NCBI GenBank assembly: GCA_003116995.1
Contig: BDSL01000026.1
Coordinates: forward strand, 992,001-1,056,000
Direction of reading: 5' to 3'
DNA from: Yamagishiella unicocca
Taxonomy: Eukaryota > Chlorophyta > Chlorophyceae > Chlamydomonadales > Volvocaceae
Length of the DNA stretch: 64,000 bases
The notes beneath the pieces are model-generated. The model was not told the origin of the DNA. It made no database searches and saw only the letters and a program-made list of their open reading frames with translations. The translations under genes and the position numbers were made by a program. Of the stretch, positions 23,934 through 35,774 are shown piece by piece (position 1 is the stretch's first letter; every line of letters starts with the position of its first letter).

Positions 23934-24513
23934 GGCATGTGTTAAGGGGGCGGGGCGGTGAGGGCATCAGTACACCCTATACGCTCGTGCCACCAGTACC
24001 AATCCACCTCATATCGCTAAGGCCCACGCCACATTGTCGCTGTGGAACACGACCAGTTAGTGCAACTCGCCGGAGGCTGGTGCTCCTGTCACATCCCTAA
24101 CTCATATTTTTTAATGGCATGTGTTAAGGGGGCGGGGCGGTGAGGGCATCAGTACACCCTATACGCTCGCGCCACCAGTACCAATCCGCCACCAGTACCA
24201 ATCCACCTCATATCGCTAAGGCCCACGCCACATTGTCGCTGTGGAACACGACCAGTTAGTGCAACTCGCCGGAGGCTGGTGCTCCTGTCACATCCCTAAC
24301 TCATATTTTTTAATGGCATGTGTTAAGGGGGCGGGGCGGTGAGGGCATCAGTACACCCTATACGCTCGCGCCACCAGTACCAATCCGCCACCAGTACCAA
24401 TCCACCTCATATCGCTAAGGCCCACGCCACATTGTCGCTGTGGAACACGACCAGTTAGTGCCACTCGCCGGAGGCTGGTGCTCGCTCCTGCCACATCCCT
24501 AACTCATATTTTG
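23934..24513. repeat. Three tandem copies of a ~182-199 bp unit
   Basis: Units start with ggcatgtgttaagggggcgg at 23934, 24116 and 24315. Units 2 and 3 carry an internal duplication of ccaccagtaccaatcc. The array abuts the (ATT)n tract, and its first bases resemble the module found at 51683 and 52632. Confidence 0.93.
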
Positions 24514-24728
24514 TATCAGTTATTGAGATTCAAGCGCTCTCCGGAAACCGGTCTTCCGCCAGCTCCATGTCCAGCATGCCGCCATGCTTGGTGTACTTGA
24601 GTGTACTTGTTGGTTGAGCCGCCCGTAGGACGCACACGCTCCCGTCTCTAGCCTAAGCCCCAACTACTCATACTAGAGTTAGTCCTCCCAAACCACACCG
24701 ATGGCATTTGGCTGCCCGCACCATCGGG

Positions 24729-24844
24729 ATCGGTGGCAGGATTCGAACCTGCATCTCCTGTGCCGCACCTTGTGAATTGAACCTGGGATCTCCCAGGCCA
24801 CAAGGATTGGATTTTTCGGGCTCTCCCAATTGAGCTACACCGAT
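24729..24844 (-). repeat. tRNA-derived SINE-like element
   Basis: Read on the minus strand, the 7-bp acceptor ATCGGTG/CACCGAT, TA, and D-arm GCTC...GAGC give a good box A (TAGCTCAATTGG). The T-arm GCAGGTTCGAATCCTGC gives a perfect box B (GGTTCGAATCC). About 66 nt separate the two arms, far more than in a tRNA, and include CCTTGTG...CACAAGG and a second B-box-like GGTTCAATTC. No proper anticodon arm forms. This fits a SINE head or rearranged tRNA rather than a functional gene. Confidence 0.65.
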
Positions 24845-26823
24845 CCCAGCAGGCATAACCCAGCTCCTGGTAATTACTTTGTGCAGCACTTATACGCCGT
24901 TAGTTGCTTTGGTTGGTCTGGGATGGCTGGGGATCTTGCCTCTGCGCTCAACTACTGTGCCTAGGGGCGCATACATGGATCGTCCACCATTCGCTGCACC
25001 TTGCTTGCTTTATTTGCAGCCGATGCCGGCGGAGTCTGGACGCTCACTCCCACTGTGCCAGGCCCGCCAAGGACAACTGCTCCTACATTGACACGTTCTT
25101 GGGAGGGTAAGGAGAACCCGGCGGGCTCCACTGCTCAGGACGGCTGCAACATCAGCATCAATGCTGGTCAGGTAGGTAACCACGGCATACCGGTACATGT
25201 ATTAAGCTCCATCACGACAAATGGAAGTATCGATTCAGCAATTCTGTGAGCCAATACCGTATGGGTGGCTCTATGCGCTACAATGGTAGCATATTGTCCA
25301 TTTTCCTTGACAGCAGCAGAGGTTTGTTCGCTCTTCTATCGCCCACAGCAGTAGAGCTAGCCCTGCCTGCCCATGCATGCACGAGAACTCCCAGCAGATA
25401 CCGCTAGGTAGCCTCAGGCAGGTAACATCTTGAAATACCTACAGTAGCTTTGTTCCGTGTCAGGTCTGTTCGTCATTTCCTCTGATGAGTGGGATATGAT
25501 TATCGCTCAGCCTACGTACCTTGGTAGACGTAGCACGTTCCTTCATCAGTAGTACAGGTGTACATCCGCTCGACACACCAGACGGCATATAATACGTCAA
25601 TTGCACACTGATTGATGCTAAGTTTGGACTCATGTCTAAAAGTAATGCACGCCACGGGGCACCTATAAGCGTTCCTTTTCTGGGGTGTGGTAAAAGGAGC
25701 GCAAACGTGTTGTCCTCTGCCTGCTCACAAGGAGTAGCTCCCTGGCCTTCTGCTGCCGTATATATTGCTACCCCCATGTCGCAGCAGTGAATCGTCCCAA
25801 TGTAAACGCGAACGTCCATGTATGTTGCACGCAGCGTCAGGCCTCCAAAGAGCGGCAACAGCAGGTACCCAAAACCCGGGTCGGCAGCCTCATCCTCCCC
25901 CCTTGCGTAACCAGATTGGTAAGTTGTTGTTGTACTTGTTACAGTGGCTATTTACCCATTTGGCTGCTTATGACTCCATCTCATGCATCCTCCGCGCCGA
26001 GACCGTCACTTTCCACCTACCTCTATTTAATTGGTCAGCACATGCCGCTTGTCACTTCTAATCTCGCGCGCCTTGTTTCAGCTACATTTCAATGTGTAGC
26101 CCTCGATTACATGAAGCAATGCGCACGGGGTTAATAGGGGTTAATAAAGTTTGACTTCTGCGAAACGAATTACTGCGGTTTATGCGGCATCATGTTCGAA
26201 GGATAGTGCCACAGTGTCATCATCTATCAAAAAGCGTACATGCAAATATGGTAACCTGCTGCTGCTGCATGCATGGCGCCGACCTTTCCGTTTCGTGAGC
26301 CAGGATTGGATCAGCCCATACCTCAATGCCGCGTTTACTGCAATAAGAGTGTTTCGTTCCAGCGGAGTTTTAGCTTCATTATTGCCATTGCCACCCGCCC
26401 CGGACGTGCTGTGTACCATAATTTTAGGTGCATCGCAGCTGGGCAGGGTGCCTCAGCCAGCAGGTATGTCTCCACGGCACGAACTAAAGTCGCCACGCCG
26501 CAGAGTGCAGGTTTGTTACGTTGCCGGTTCGTTACTGTAAGTGGCGCCTTTTTGTTATTAACATCTTAAATTGTAGTCGCAAAAGCAGTTGCAAATACCA
26601 TACAAGCCTAAAAAATAAGCCTTCAGCCGGCCCTTTGCACGCCAGCAGGCTGGATCCGCCTGTACCGTTTGGAAGCTGCATGAGCCCCGATATCTGCTGG
26701 CGGATGGCAGTGGTGGCAGGCCTGGCCGTATAATATATGGCGCTGCTGAGTGGGGACACGAGGGAGTCAGTCCACTTGCACGGCTGACGCCTGGTTCGGT
26801 CATCCGGCTGGGTGGTCCACCCG
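24845..26823. other. No gene recognised
   Basis: Unique-looking, moderate-GC sequence. A possible exon at about 25018-25107 (tttgcag acceptor, GTAAGG donor) encodes nothing I recognise. An L1-terminus-like gttgttgtacttgttacagt sits at about 25925. The N-terminal exons of the copy 1 methyltransferase could be hidden here. Confidence 0.4.
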
Positions 26824-27893
26824 CTGTTGTTGTAACGGTTACAGTGGGTTCCAGACCAAGAGGTAGAACCATCGGGCGCATCGCCTGACACTGAACAAGA
26901 CGGAGGAAACAAATACCGACATGCACCGAAACAAAGGCAAACCACCAGAACACCAAGTTGACAGGCCGTAGGCATACAGAGCAGCAGCCAGCACCCCAGG
27001 GGGAATTTGCACTAGAGGCTCCCCTATCAGGAACTGGCCGCCAACCAACCTAACAGCCCAGCACCCGACGAACCAGTGAAGCGCCGCAACGATGCAAACA
27101 GCGGAACCCGCCACCTCTCATCCCATAAGGCACGGACCCCTAGCAGGGCTCAACACGCTTATATAGCCAGAAAGTATGAAGCACGGGAAACCCCGCTCCC
27201 CAAGACAGCCCGAGCCGATCAGGAATCCACCAGTACCTCAGCCGGTCCCCCGCACACAAGGCGATTGGCGACAACCCGCAAGAAAGGATGCCGAGGCCCC
27301 ACTGCATCCCAGCCTTTCTGGGGAAGCCCCAGCGCAGCAAAGCCCCTCAAAAGGGCCCAAAACTCCACCACCCCACGGCGAACGGCGCGATCCAGAAGAC
27401 CACTACCCGGAGTAAGAGGGGGACCACCAGCCCCCGCCCTGTTCAAGGCCGCGGCCATAAAACGGCGCCCCACCTCCATGGCAGTAATAGCCGCCAGGAC
27501 TACTACATCCCAGACGCAGGACTGTACCCCGATAGGTGCTTGCACCAACCAAACTTGCGCCCGTGTCACCCCTGCACCGAGCTGGGTCTCGAGTTGGGCA
27601 GTCACTGCTTGAGCCACCGGGCAGAACCAAAAGTGGTGTAAGCGGGGGGTACCCGCCCCTGAAGACTCTCCAGCCGGCACACCGCACCCACAAGGGGCTG
27701 CTGCTGCCGTCCGCATATGAGAGTTCCCGAGGAGGGGGATCCCATCCACAGCCAACCGCCACCATCCCTCCTTATAGGCCGGCTCCCACTTCATGCCAGC
27801 CCAGAGCCGCCGGAACACTTGCTGCAAGGCATTCAGGGCCGCTGGCAGGACAGGCCCGGTCCCCCCAAGCGCTTCGCGCACAAATGTTGATGC
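26824..27893 (-). mobile_element. 5'-truncated L1-type retrotransposon, about 1.07 kb
   Basis: 3' terminus TTGTTGTAACGGTTACAG at the low coordinate. The minus strand encodes an unbroken C-terminal ORF2 segment from VREALGGTGPVLPAALNALQ through [12 protein letters not shown] to GPAEVLVDS and a stop, then a ~400-bp 3' UTR. It ends about 50 bp upstream of the first recognisable methyltransferase exon of copy 1, so it may have cut that gene's 5' part. Confidence 0.87.
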
Positions 27894-27926
27894 TGTTGAT
27901 GCTGTTGATGCTGTTGATGCTGCTGC
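27886..27926. repeat. 9-bp microsatellite (gttgatgct)n
   Basis: Four to five copies lie at the junction between the L1 copy and methyltransferase sequence. Confidence 0.85.
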
Positions 27927-28986
27927 ACCACCACCGCTACAGAACGCCTGCACTGACGTTTCCAGCAGCGCCAAGGGTGGCGGCGAACGATTTGCAATGG
28001 TGCAGTGCATCTTCACGGAGCGTGTTGACGACAAGGGCGTCAAGGGGGAGCCACAGCGAGATCCAGGTAGGTGGGCATCTGACTTGGTGGGCCTACCTTG
28101 CTTAGTGGTAGGTGCTTCTCCTCAAGTGAGGATAATACTACTCACTTCGCCCACTAGCCCCGCAGCATTCCATTGGTTGACGCCTGGTCCTTTGCCCTTC
28201 CAAGGTCCGCGCCATGGTGCGAGGCTGCGACACTTTGCTGGGCGATGCCGCTGACCCCCTCGAGCTGTTCCACATAGATGCAACCAGCGCCGCGGCTCAG
28301 GCAGGCAATGCAGGTAGCGGAGGCCACCTCGTCTTCGGGAAGGGAGCTGGAAGAGGGAAAACTGGCAAGACTGCGGTGAAGGAATGGATGAAGCGCAAGT
28401 GCCTCGAGGTGCTGCCACTGAACGGCCCAACCGTCATCGAGGTGGTGCAAGCAGAATGCATGTGCCACCCATGTGGCCACAATGGAAAGGCCCAGCAGTT
28501 TGAGGTGAGGTACCTGTTGATCATGACTTATTTATATCTCTGTTAAGGTACGCAAGCCTCCTTAAGGGATGCATGCACGACAAAACAACTTGTTGCTTTC
28601 CCCCCAGGCTGACGAGGCAAGGAAACAGCGCGACGCCCTGCGCGCCCAAACTGGACTTCCGCCCGTTTACATCTACCGGAAAGTACATTGCTTGCAGCAG
28701 ACCGCGTTCCGCGAGCTGCGCATTGAGGAACTTAAGCTAGGATCATACGCCCAAGAGGTAGATGGGGCGGGTTTGGGGCCAGGAAGGTTGCTGGCGGCGC
28801 CAAAGACGTCGTGGTGCTAGCGGCTGTCAGAGTGATGGAGGCTGGGTGGCAGTACGTGGCGGGAGGGGATTGGGTCCTTGTAACACCCCCAAACATGCCA
28901 GTCTAGTGCAGTGGAAACTAATGCTCACAATGGCCGAAAACAATTCAAACACGGACAGGGAAGGCGTCGGAGGGGATTGGGTCCTT

Positions 28987-29075
28987 GTAGTAATAAACTG
29001 TTACAGTGGGTTCCAGACCAAAAGGTAGAATCATCGGGCACTTCGCCTGACACTGATGAAGACGAAAGAGACAGA
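28987..29075 (-). mobile_element. L1 3'-end fragment in a methyltransferase intron
   Basis: taaactgttacagtgggttcc followed by the family 3' UTR. The inverted partner at about 62350-62402 holds the same fragment with a different junction (ggtataacc), so the insertion predates the duplication or was copied with it. Confidence 0.75.
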
Positions 29076-29984
29076 AACCGAAGTAAGTGTACAGGGTTAA
29101 TAACATTTGCGTCAGTCGTGCTGTTAATATGTATGGAACATGTACCTACGGAACCTACAGAACATGTACCGAACATGATGATCAGTCCACATACATGCCA
29201 TCCGTACGTACCTAGCACAGGACCCAGTGACAGGAGGCGTAGGAGGGAGTGGTGGCCTTCCTACGCCTCCGATAGCAAATAAAGTCGTTTAATAATGTAC
29301 TAAGCTTACCAAAGACAAGAGACAGGAGCCAGCTGCCAGCCGGTGTAGGAGCTCCCCTCAGCGCCAGTCCCCAAGTAAGCACCCATCCGGGGCGACGTGA
29401 GGGTGCATGGTGCAGGTGGCTAGGCAGGCAAGAAACAGCAGCTGGAATGCGCCTCAGATGCCGTGTGGATACAGCGGCCGTATCAGCTGGGCGGTCTGGT
29501 GTGTATGTGCGTGGATTTGTACAAGTTGATTGGCGACTTGCTTGTTCGTACAAGACCCCATCTGCTCCCTTCCCATCACACCTGCCTGCATGTACCTCTT
29601 ATCTGCCGGATCACGCACACAGGCTTCCGCTATGCTTCCTCGGACGGTACAGCTGCCCAATGGCTCAGGATTCAAGAAAGATGGTGTAACATACAGGGTA
29701 GGTACCGCACCGTATCGTGGGGTACTAAGCTTTGGCGAGCCCTCGGAATGCACAACGCAGCTATACTGGTTTGAGTTCGGTCGTTACAAGAGGGGACATC
29801 CTGCAAGCAGGTCATGCATGGAGCGACACCCCTACCCTCGCAACTAACCGGACGACAGCAGGCAAGGCGAAGTCTGTAGTACCACCCACAGCATGTCGAA
29901 GCTAGGCCCAACACCCGCCAAAGCCACACCGTGTAGCAGCCTTATGTGCGGCCAATATCCGACCCTTGGTGAATTGGTCATCAG

Positions 29985-30217
29985 TTGCCCAACAAAGAGC
30001 TGCAGTTGCGCTATTCCCCAAGCGCAATCGATATCCCAAGGTGCAAAATGGGCGAAACGCGATAGCAATCGCCGATCCATAGCTTGTTTCCTTTGGGTCA
30101 GCCCCCCGAAAATCCATGGGTCAGTCGCCCGAAAAAACACTGCGGTTGTGCGATTCCCCAAGTGCAAAATGGTCCAAAAGCGATAGCAATTGTGATTCGA
30201 TTTTTTCGTGGGTCAGC
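29985..30217. repeat. Two imperfect ~100-bp tandem units
   Basis: Both units contain a match to gcgattccccaagtgcaaaatgg and agcgatagcaat, followed by a gggtcag run. The array is also present in the right arm (about 61200-61470). Confidence 0.6.
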
Positions 30218-30953
30218 TTAGCATAGAGCATAACAATGTCCATTACCTTGTACATCCACGTCGCTGCTGACTTGCGTTAACAACAACATATATTGTCGTG
30301 ATGTTCCTTCACCCCCCTGCCACGGCCGTTTACCTCAAGGACCTGTCTAGAAGCAGCATCACTTCTACCCAAGTCATTTATTCGTCTTCATTTTGTTGGC
30401 TTATGCGCAACATTGGAGACATTGGTTTTTGTATCCACTCGCTCGCCTTAGCCCGCTGTCCAACCTAACCTGTTATACTGCTGTTGCTAAGCACTGGTAT
30501 GTCGTGGGTCGCCAAACAACATCCATGGTTATACGACACATTTGGATGACGCTCCAGTGCCCCATATTTTCCGTACGTGTTGCTTGTGCAGATTGGCGAT
30601 TTCATGTACATGGATCCTACCGCTTTCGGTGTTGCGGGCCACAGCGGGTGGCAGCAGGTCGGTGTAGGGCATTTGAAAAGACGCATGCATCGCTCGGACC
30701 TTACGCCCTGCTTGTTAGTGACGCACGCATTAAAGGCATTGAATCGCGAGGAATCTCGAACAGAAAACACGGCCGTCCCGAAATGATTCCCCAGACTGTA
30801 GCAAGATGTCTATTACGTAACGAAAACCCAAAATATCCTAATCCAATTTCCTAATCCGCTCCCCTTTCCAGTTAATGAAGTGGCATGCATAGTTAGTCAA
30901 TAGGAGCCAGTGGATGCGACCCGCCTTACCTTTTGCAAGGAAGACCCGTCTGC

Positions 30954-31634
30954 CAGTAAGCAACTCGACCGGCTACCCGGTAATGACCGTGTTCCCGTGT
31001 TCCCAAGAATGACCGGCTAGCCGGTCATGGCCGTGTTCCCGTGTTCCCGCATTACAATACAGCCAAATGTCACTCCAAGCTTATGGCACCCCTTAGTATG
31101 ACTTATTAGGACTATTTGGTATATCCGGGCCACTCGCAACCGTGGGAACACGGCCTAAACGCCGGGAACACGGTTATGACACACACCGTGTTCCCACCAA
31201 TATCACCCGTGTTCCCACCGATTCCCCCGCTCATATCACCCGCATGGACGCCCGGTACCCTCTATATGACTTATTAGGACTATTTGGTATATCCGGGCCA
31301 CTCGCAACCGTGGGAACACGGCCTAAATGCTGGGAACACGGTTATGACACACACATGAGCGGGGGAATCGGTGGGAACACGGGTGATATTGGTGGGAACA
31401 CGGTGTGTGTCATAACCGTGTTCCCGGCGTTTAGGCCGTGTTCCCACGGTTGCGAGTGGCCCGGATATACCAAATAGTCCTAATAAGTCATACTAAGGGG
31501 TGCCATAAGCTTGGAGTGACATTTGGCTGTATTGTAATGCGGGAACACGGGAACACGGCCATGACCGGCTAGCCGGTCATTCTTGGGAACACGGGAACAC
31601 GGTCATTACCGGGTAGCCGGTTCATTTTATAACT
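30954..31634. mobile_element. Foldback/TIR element with 267-bp inverted arms
   Basis: Arms 30968-31234 and 31355-31621 are near-perfect inverted repeats of equal length around a 120-bp loop, built from GTGTTCCC/GGGAACAC subrepeats and the palindrome gaccggctagccggtc. The element is flanked by the 8-bp direct repeat CCGTCTGC (30946-30953 and 31635-31642). The paralogous intron in the right arm has one CCGTCTGC (60401-60408) and no element, proving insertion. No coding capacity. The 8-bp duplication fits hAT or Mutator-like mobilisation. Confidence 0.93.
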
Positions 31635-32175
31635 CCGTCTGCAGTGTGATTGTCGTCTACCCGCCCTAATGCCATGGAGCAAACCTCCACTTCGGCGCCT
31701 ATTGCAGACCAAGAACCGCGGTGTAGTCGGCCCCAAGCATGCCTGGGCGGTTGTGCAGTTAGAGGCCATCGTGTGCCAGCCAGCAAGCATCGTAGCCTCC
31801 GCGGCCAGGAGGCTGAAGGCCGGTGATGCGGGTGTTATGCTCCAAGTAAGCGGCGAGAAATATTTCCTGGTAGCATCACAGGTTCTGCGTTCGTCGCTTC
31901 ATGACGCATGCCTTTACCAGCGTGATGAGCGCCTGCTTACCTTTTCGATATCCAGGTCCGCTGCTTCCATCGGCCGGAAGATCCAAGGACTTGTCCTACC
32001 GCTCCGACTGGTGGGATTTGCTCGCACCTGCCGGCAGCCAGCCGGCGGGCGAGTGCAACGTAAATCACGCGCCTACATCCCAGGCCAGCGGAGCGAGCGA
32101 TGGCGGCGATTTGTACGAAACGAGCCGAAAGATGTCATCTACCGACGTGTACGGCAAGTGCGCCGTGGTGCTGGG

Positions 32176-32681
32176 CGTAACAATGTGTCGCTACTCGAAT
32201 TGGATGGGCGTTGCATATGCCCCCGACGCGCATACAAAGAAGCTCGATCACCTTCGCGCGTGTATGCCTCGGAAGCATCACACGGCGCTGATGCGTTTTC
32301 GTCTCGGCTGTTGGGATCTCGACGTAAGTCGTTTTGCACGTCGGCCGCGTAAGCCACGTGTTGAGAGAATGTGCCGAGTGTGCCGCGGGGATATGGTAGA
32401 AGACGAGTTTCATGTTCTTATGGAGTGTCCCGTGTATGAGCCCCTCAGCCGAGCTGTAGATTTCCCTACTGGACAGGATATGCAAGTGGTGATGACTACG
32501 TGGGATCAGGTGAAACTAGGCAACCTTTTGGCTCAGATACAGAGGGCGCGGACAGAGTCATTAAGGGAATAATCCCGATTTTCTAGTATTAGTTCTTGAA
32601 GTGCGCCCTTTGACGGATGTCCGTTATGGGGGGACGCATGCTACTGGCGCGAGCCAGTACGACATGTAATAAATCGTAAAT
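32176..32681 (+). mobile_element. 5'-truncated non-LTR retrotransposon inserted in the BAH2 exon
   Basis: Flanked by the 12-bp direct repeat CGTGGTGCTGGG (32164-32175 and 32682-32693); the right-arm exon has a single copy and no insert. It encodes the C-terminal zinc-knuckle tail of a LINE polyprotein, CRVCRGDMVEDEFHVLMEC (C-x2-C-x8-H-x4-C), ending at a stop at 32572. A ~110-bp 3' UTR ends in aataaatcgtaaat. Unrelated to the L1 family that dominates the window. Confidence 0.93.
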
Positions 32682-34751
32682 CGTGGTGCTGGGGCCTCCA
32701 ACAGCAGAGGCCTCCATCATCAAGGACCGAAATCCCTTAACGACAACAAGCTGCGGCAACCTATGTAAGGCCGTTAGTGCGGTGGTGCTTAAATGTGCGA
32801 GGGATTTTTGTATGTGATGCTCGTTGGCTCAAATAAGCAGGTCGTTTATCGAGCGATGTACGGCTTGCTAGATTGGGTGTGAATGCCTTTAAGTTCGTGC
32901 TCCGGTCAGCATGATACCCGTTTGCATGACGAACTGGAGATTTTGTTGTAACGGTTACAGGAGATGTTGCATCGACGTAATGTTTCCGCTGGGTGTGCAC
33001 GCAGCGCATTTTGACAGTCGCATGGAACATGAGTATACTCGAGTTCCGTAAGGACAGCGGCTTCAACGTTTTCTCCCGACGAGTATTGGTGCGAGATGCC
33101 ACTTTGAGATGGAAACGCACGTGGGTACCCACTGACAACCATTTGTGGCACCGCCCCGCCTCTACTCCCACGCAGCCCCGGACGATCTTGACACATTCAC
33201 AGTGGTGGGAACCTTCGACCCCAGGCTGCCAGGACACGTGGGGCCCCCGCCGACGAGCCTGCATCTCCCAGCAGGTGCAGCATACGCTAACCCTGAAGAG
33301 TCTCCACCCCAGGCGGCAGCTCAAGCGGGACCAACCCCTACCGGCCCTCCACGCCTCCGTACCATGGACCTCTTCGCGGGCTGTGGTGGACTCAGCGAAG
33401 GGATGCATCAGGTGCGTGGACGTCGGGTGAAGTTTATGTGGATACGGCGGGAAGGGATACAGGTGCCAACGAGAGGGCTTGGCACTTGAGTCCCCTACGA
33501 GCCTCCCTCACCCTCTCGAAAACTGCTGCTGCCTCCACTGCCTCAACCACACACATGCCTGCCGCCTAGCCTGCCCTGCTGATCTCTGACCTCATCCCGA
33601 ACATCTTTCCCTTCATCATTGACTCCCGCTGAACTCGCCCTTACGCACCCTAACTGATGATCGGCCCAGTCGGGTGTGTCAGAGACGCGATGGGCAATCG
33701 AATTTGATGCCGACGCTGCAGAGGCGTTCAGGCTTAACAATCCTGGCGCCAAGGTCTTCAAGGCCGACTGTAATGTGCTGCTGCAGGTGGGGCCGTCGCT
33801 CGGTGCCGGGGTCATTGGGTGTGAGCAGCCTAGCTATCTACCTCTTGGTCGGTTAGGCTATTGCGAGCTTCCACAGCGAGCAGCAGCACATACATTGGAG
33901 GCGAACGTGAGCATGTCGCAGGAACTTTATGAGAAATTCTTCGCTCATGGCCGCATCGCCAACGCGAGCGGAGCCAGCAGACTGCGGGCCTATAAATGTG
34001 CGGCGCCCAAGCAGCCACCCGACATGGGGCTAGCCATTGCATATTGGTTCACATATATTCCCCTAAAACCTTGCTGAGCCATGTTTTTTCCTCTCATACC
34101 TAACAACCTTGCAGGCTGCCATGATCAAAGCTGGCGAGGCGTCAGACTGCGTCACCGATCCCGCATGCGTGAGGGCAGCAGATGAGCTTGACGCCACCAT
34201 TCTCGCAGGCCTTCCGGAGCCGGGGTCCGTCGACCTCATGATTGGCGGCCCGCCATGCCAGGGATTCTCAATGGCGAATAGGGGCCGAGGAGAGGCTTCG
34301 GCTATGCAAAGTAACAGCTTCGTGAGTGGTGCTTATGCTTCCAGCCTGTCGGAATGTGATGTTCAAGGTTGGGCCTGGACGACAAGCGTGCTGATGGTGG
34401 TGTCATGTTTTGTCCCTTGATTGGCTGGCCTACGTGTAGCGGGAGCATTTCGCTCCTACAACGATACGTTGTCACCCAGCTGCTGTATAGCGCTAAAAGC
34501 AAGTGTAGACATATTAAGGGGCCCCGGTCGACCGAACCCTACCTGCCCAAGATTGAACACCCATGTTATAAAGTTGAAACATTTTCCATCTGAACGAACG
34601 TGGATGCCCGAGTGGCAGTCTGCTAAACATCTTGCAATGTCTGAGGCAAGGTGGACTAACCAGGGTATAGTATAAAACCACTTCCGTTGTGCTGTAGGTA
34701 GGGGGCGGCATAACCTATCTATCCTACTGGCTGGGTGCATCCGTCCAAACT

Positions 34752-34776
34752 ACACTGTAACCGTTACAACAACAAC
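34752..34776 (+). mobile_element. Minimal L1 3'-terminus remnant
   Basis: Only the last ~25 bp of the family, CTGTAACCGTTACAACAACA, is present, in the intron before the motif V-VI exon of copy 1 (diverged segment). Confidence 0.6.
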
Positions 34777-35666
34777 GATGATTGGGTGTCCGAGGATTGC
34801 AGAAGGGAATGCATGCAGGTGGACATTGCTTTCCTTAGCTATAGTACAGTAATGACACTAGCTATTCGCTTATCCTAAGTCGCTTCTTCCCACCGGTGTC
34901 TTGCGGGGTCGGTGCTGCCAGCTTCTGGCGTACCTGTCATACTGCGATTTTTACCGGCCACGCTACTTCCTGCTCGAGAACGTCAAGGGTTTAACCGTGC
35001 CATTCAAGAAGGAAATTGGGGCGGACGCAGTGCATGGTGAAGGCGATAACCGAGGTCCGTCCAGATGTGATGGCGAGCTGAACTTCTTCCTTCGGAGGAC
35101 AATACGAAGTCTCATAGACATGGGCTACCAGGTGAGCGCATGCCGGGCCGCAGTGCTCTGCAGGCAACGGTGCTGATAAGGAAATGGTGTGAACTTAGGA
35201 TAGCAAGGTGAGGACAAGTCTACAACTATTGTCACCGCCGTACACCAGGGGCCTCATGCATGGGATTGCCACTTCCTGGTTGGGTTTCAATCTGAATGGC
35301 AGACAACGAAGGTACTGTAACTGCAAGCTTGCAACGTGGAACGATTGTGGGCAAGATATACCATAAGCTACACTCTCAGTAGAATTTCGTGCACGTGTGC
35401 CCTGCACAACAAAGGCTTTGCCACCCCTGACGTGCAATTGCCAATTGGGCACGTTGTAGACTGGTGGGTTTATGGTCCCCATGCAGCCATCGACATCAGC
35501 AAGCGAGCTTGCTCGATTGACACGCGCTTGCTTGGGTATAATCGGTATCCTATGCTGGGGGCGGTTTAATGCTGGATCATGATGTGTTTGATTTATTTGA
35601 GATGTACCCCCAGTTTGGTGTCTTGACGTTTTCGCCAGACATTGCTTCCCGGTCCTGTGCAACACC

Positions 35667-35774
35667 CGTTCCTGTGCATGTCGGTCTTTGTCTCCTCCGT
35701 CTTCCTCAGTGTCAGGCGATGTGCCCGATGGTTCTACCTCTTGGTCTGGAACCCACTGTAACCGTTACAACAAC
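35667..35774 (+). mobile_element. L1 3'-end fragment, about 108 bp
   Basis: Runs from tgtgcatgtcggtctttg to the ACCGTTACAACAAC terminus, in the copy 1 intron before the motif VIII exon. Absent from the corresponding right-arm intron. Confidence 0.83.

Noticed and set aside
24729..24844. Functional tRNA gene
   Set aside because: 116 nt between acceptor ends, no valid anticodon stem-loop, extra stem and second B-box-like sequence.
32906..33408. Antisense frames over methyltransferase exons in both arms
   Set aside because: Shadow frames; conserved between arms only because the arms are near-identical DNA.
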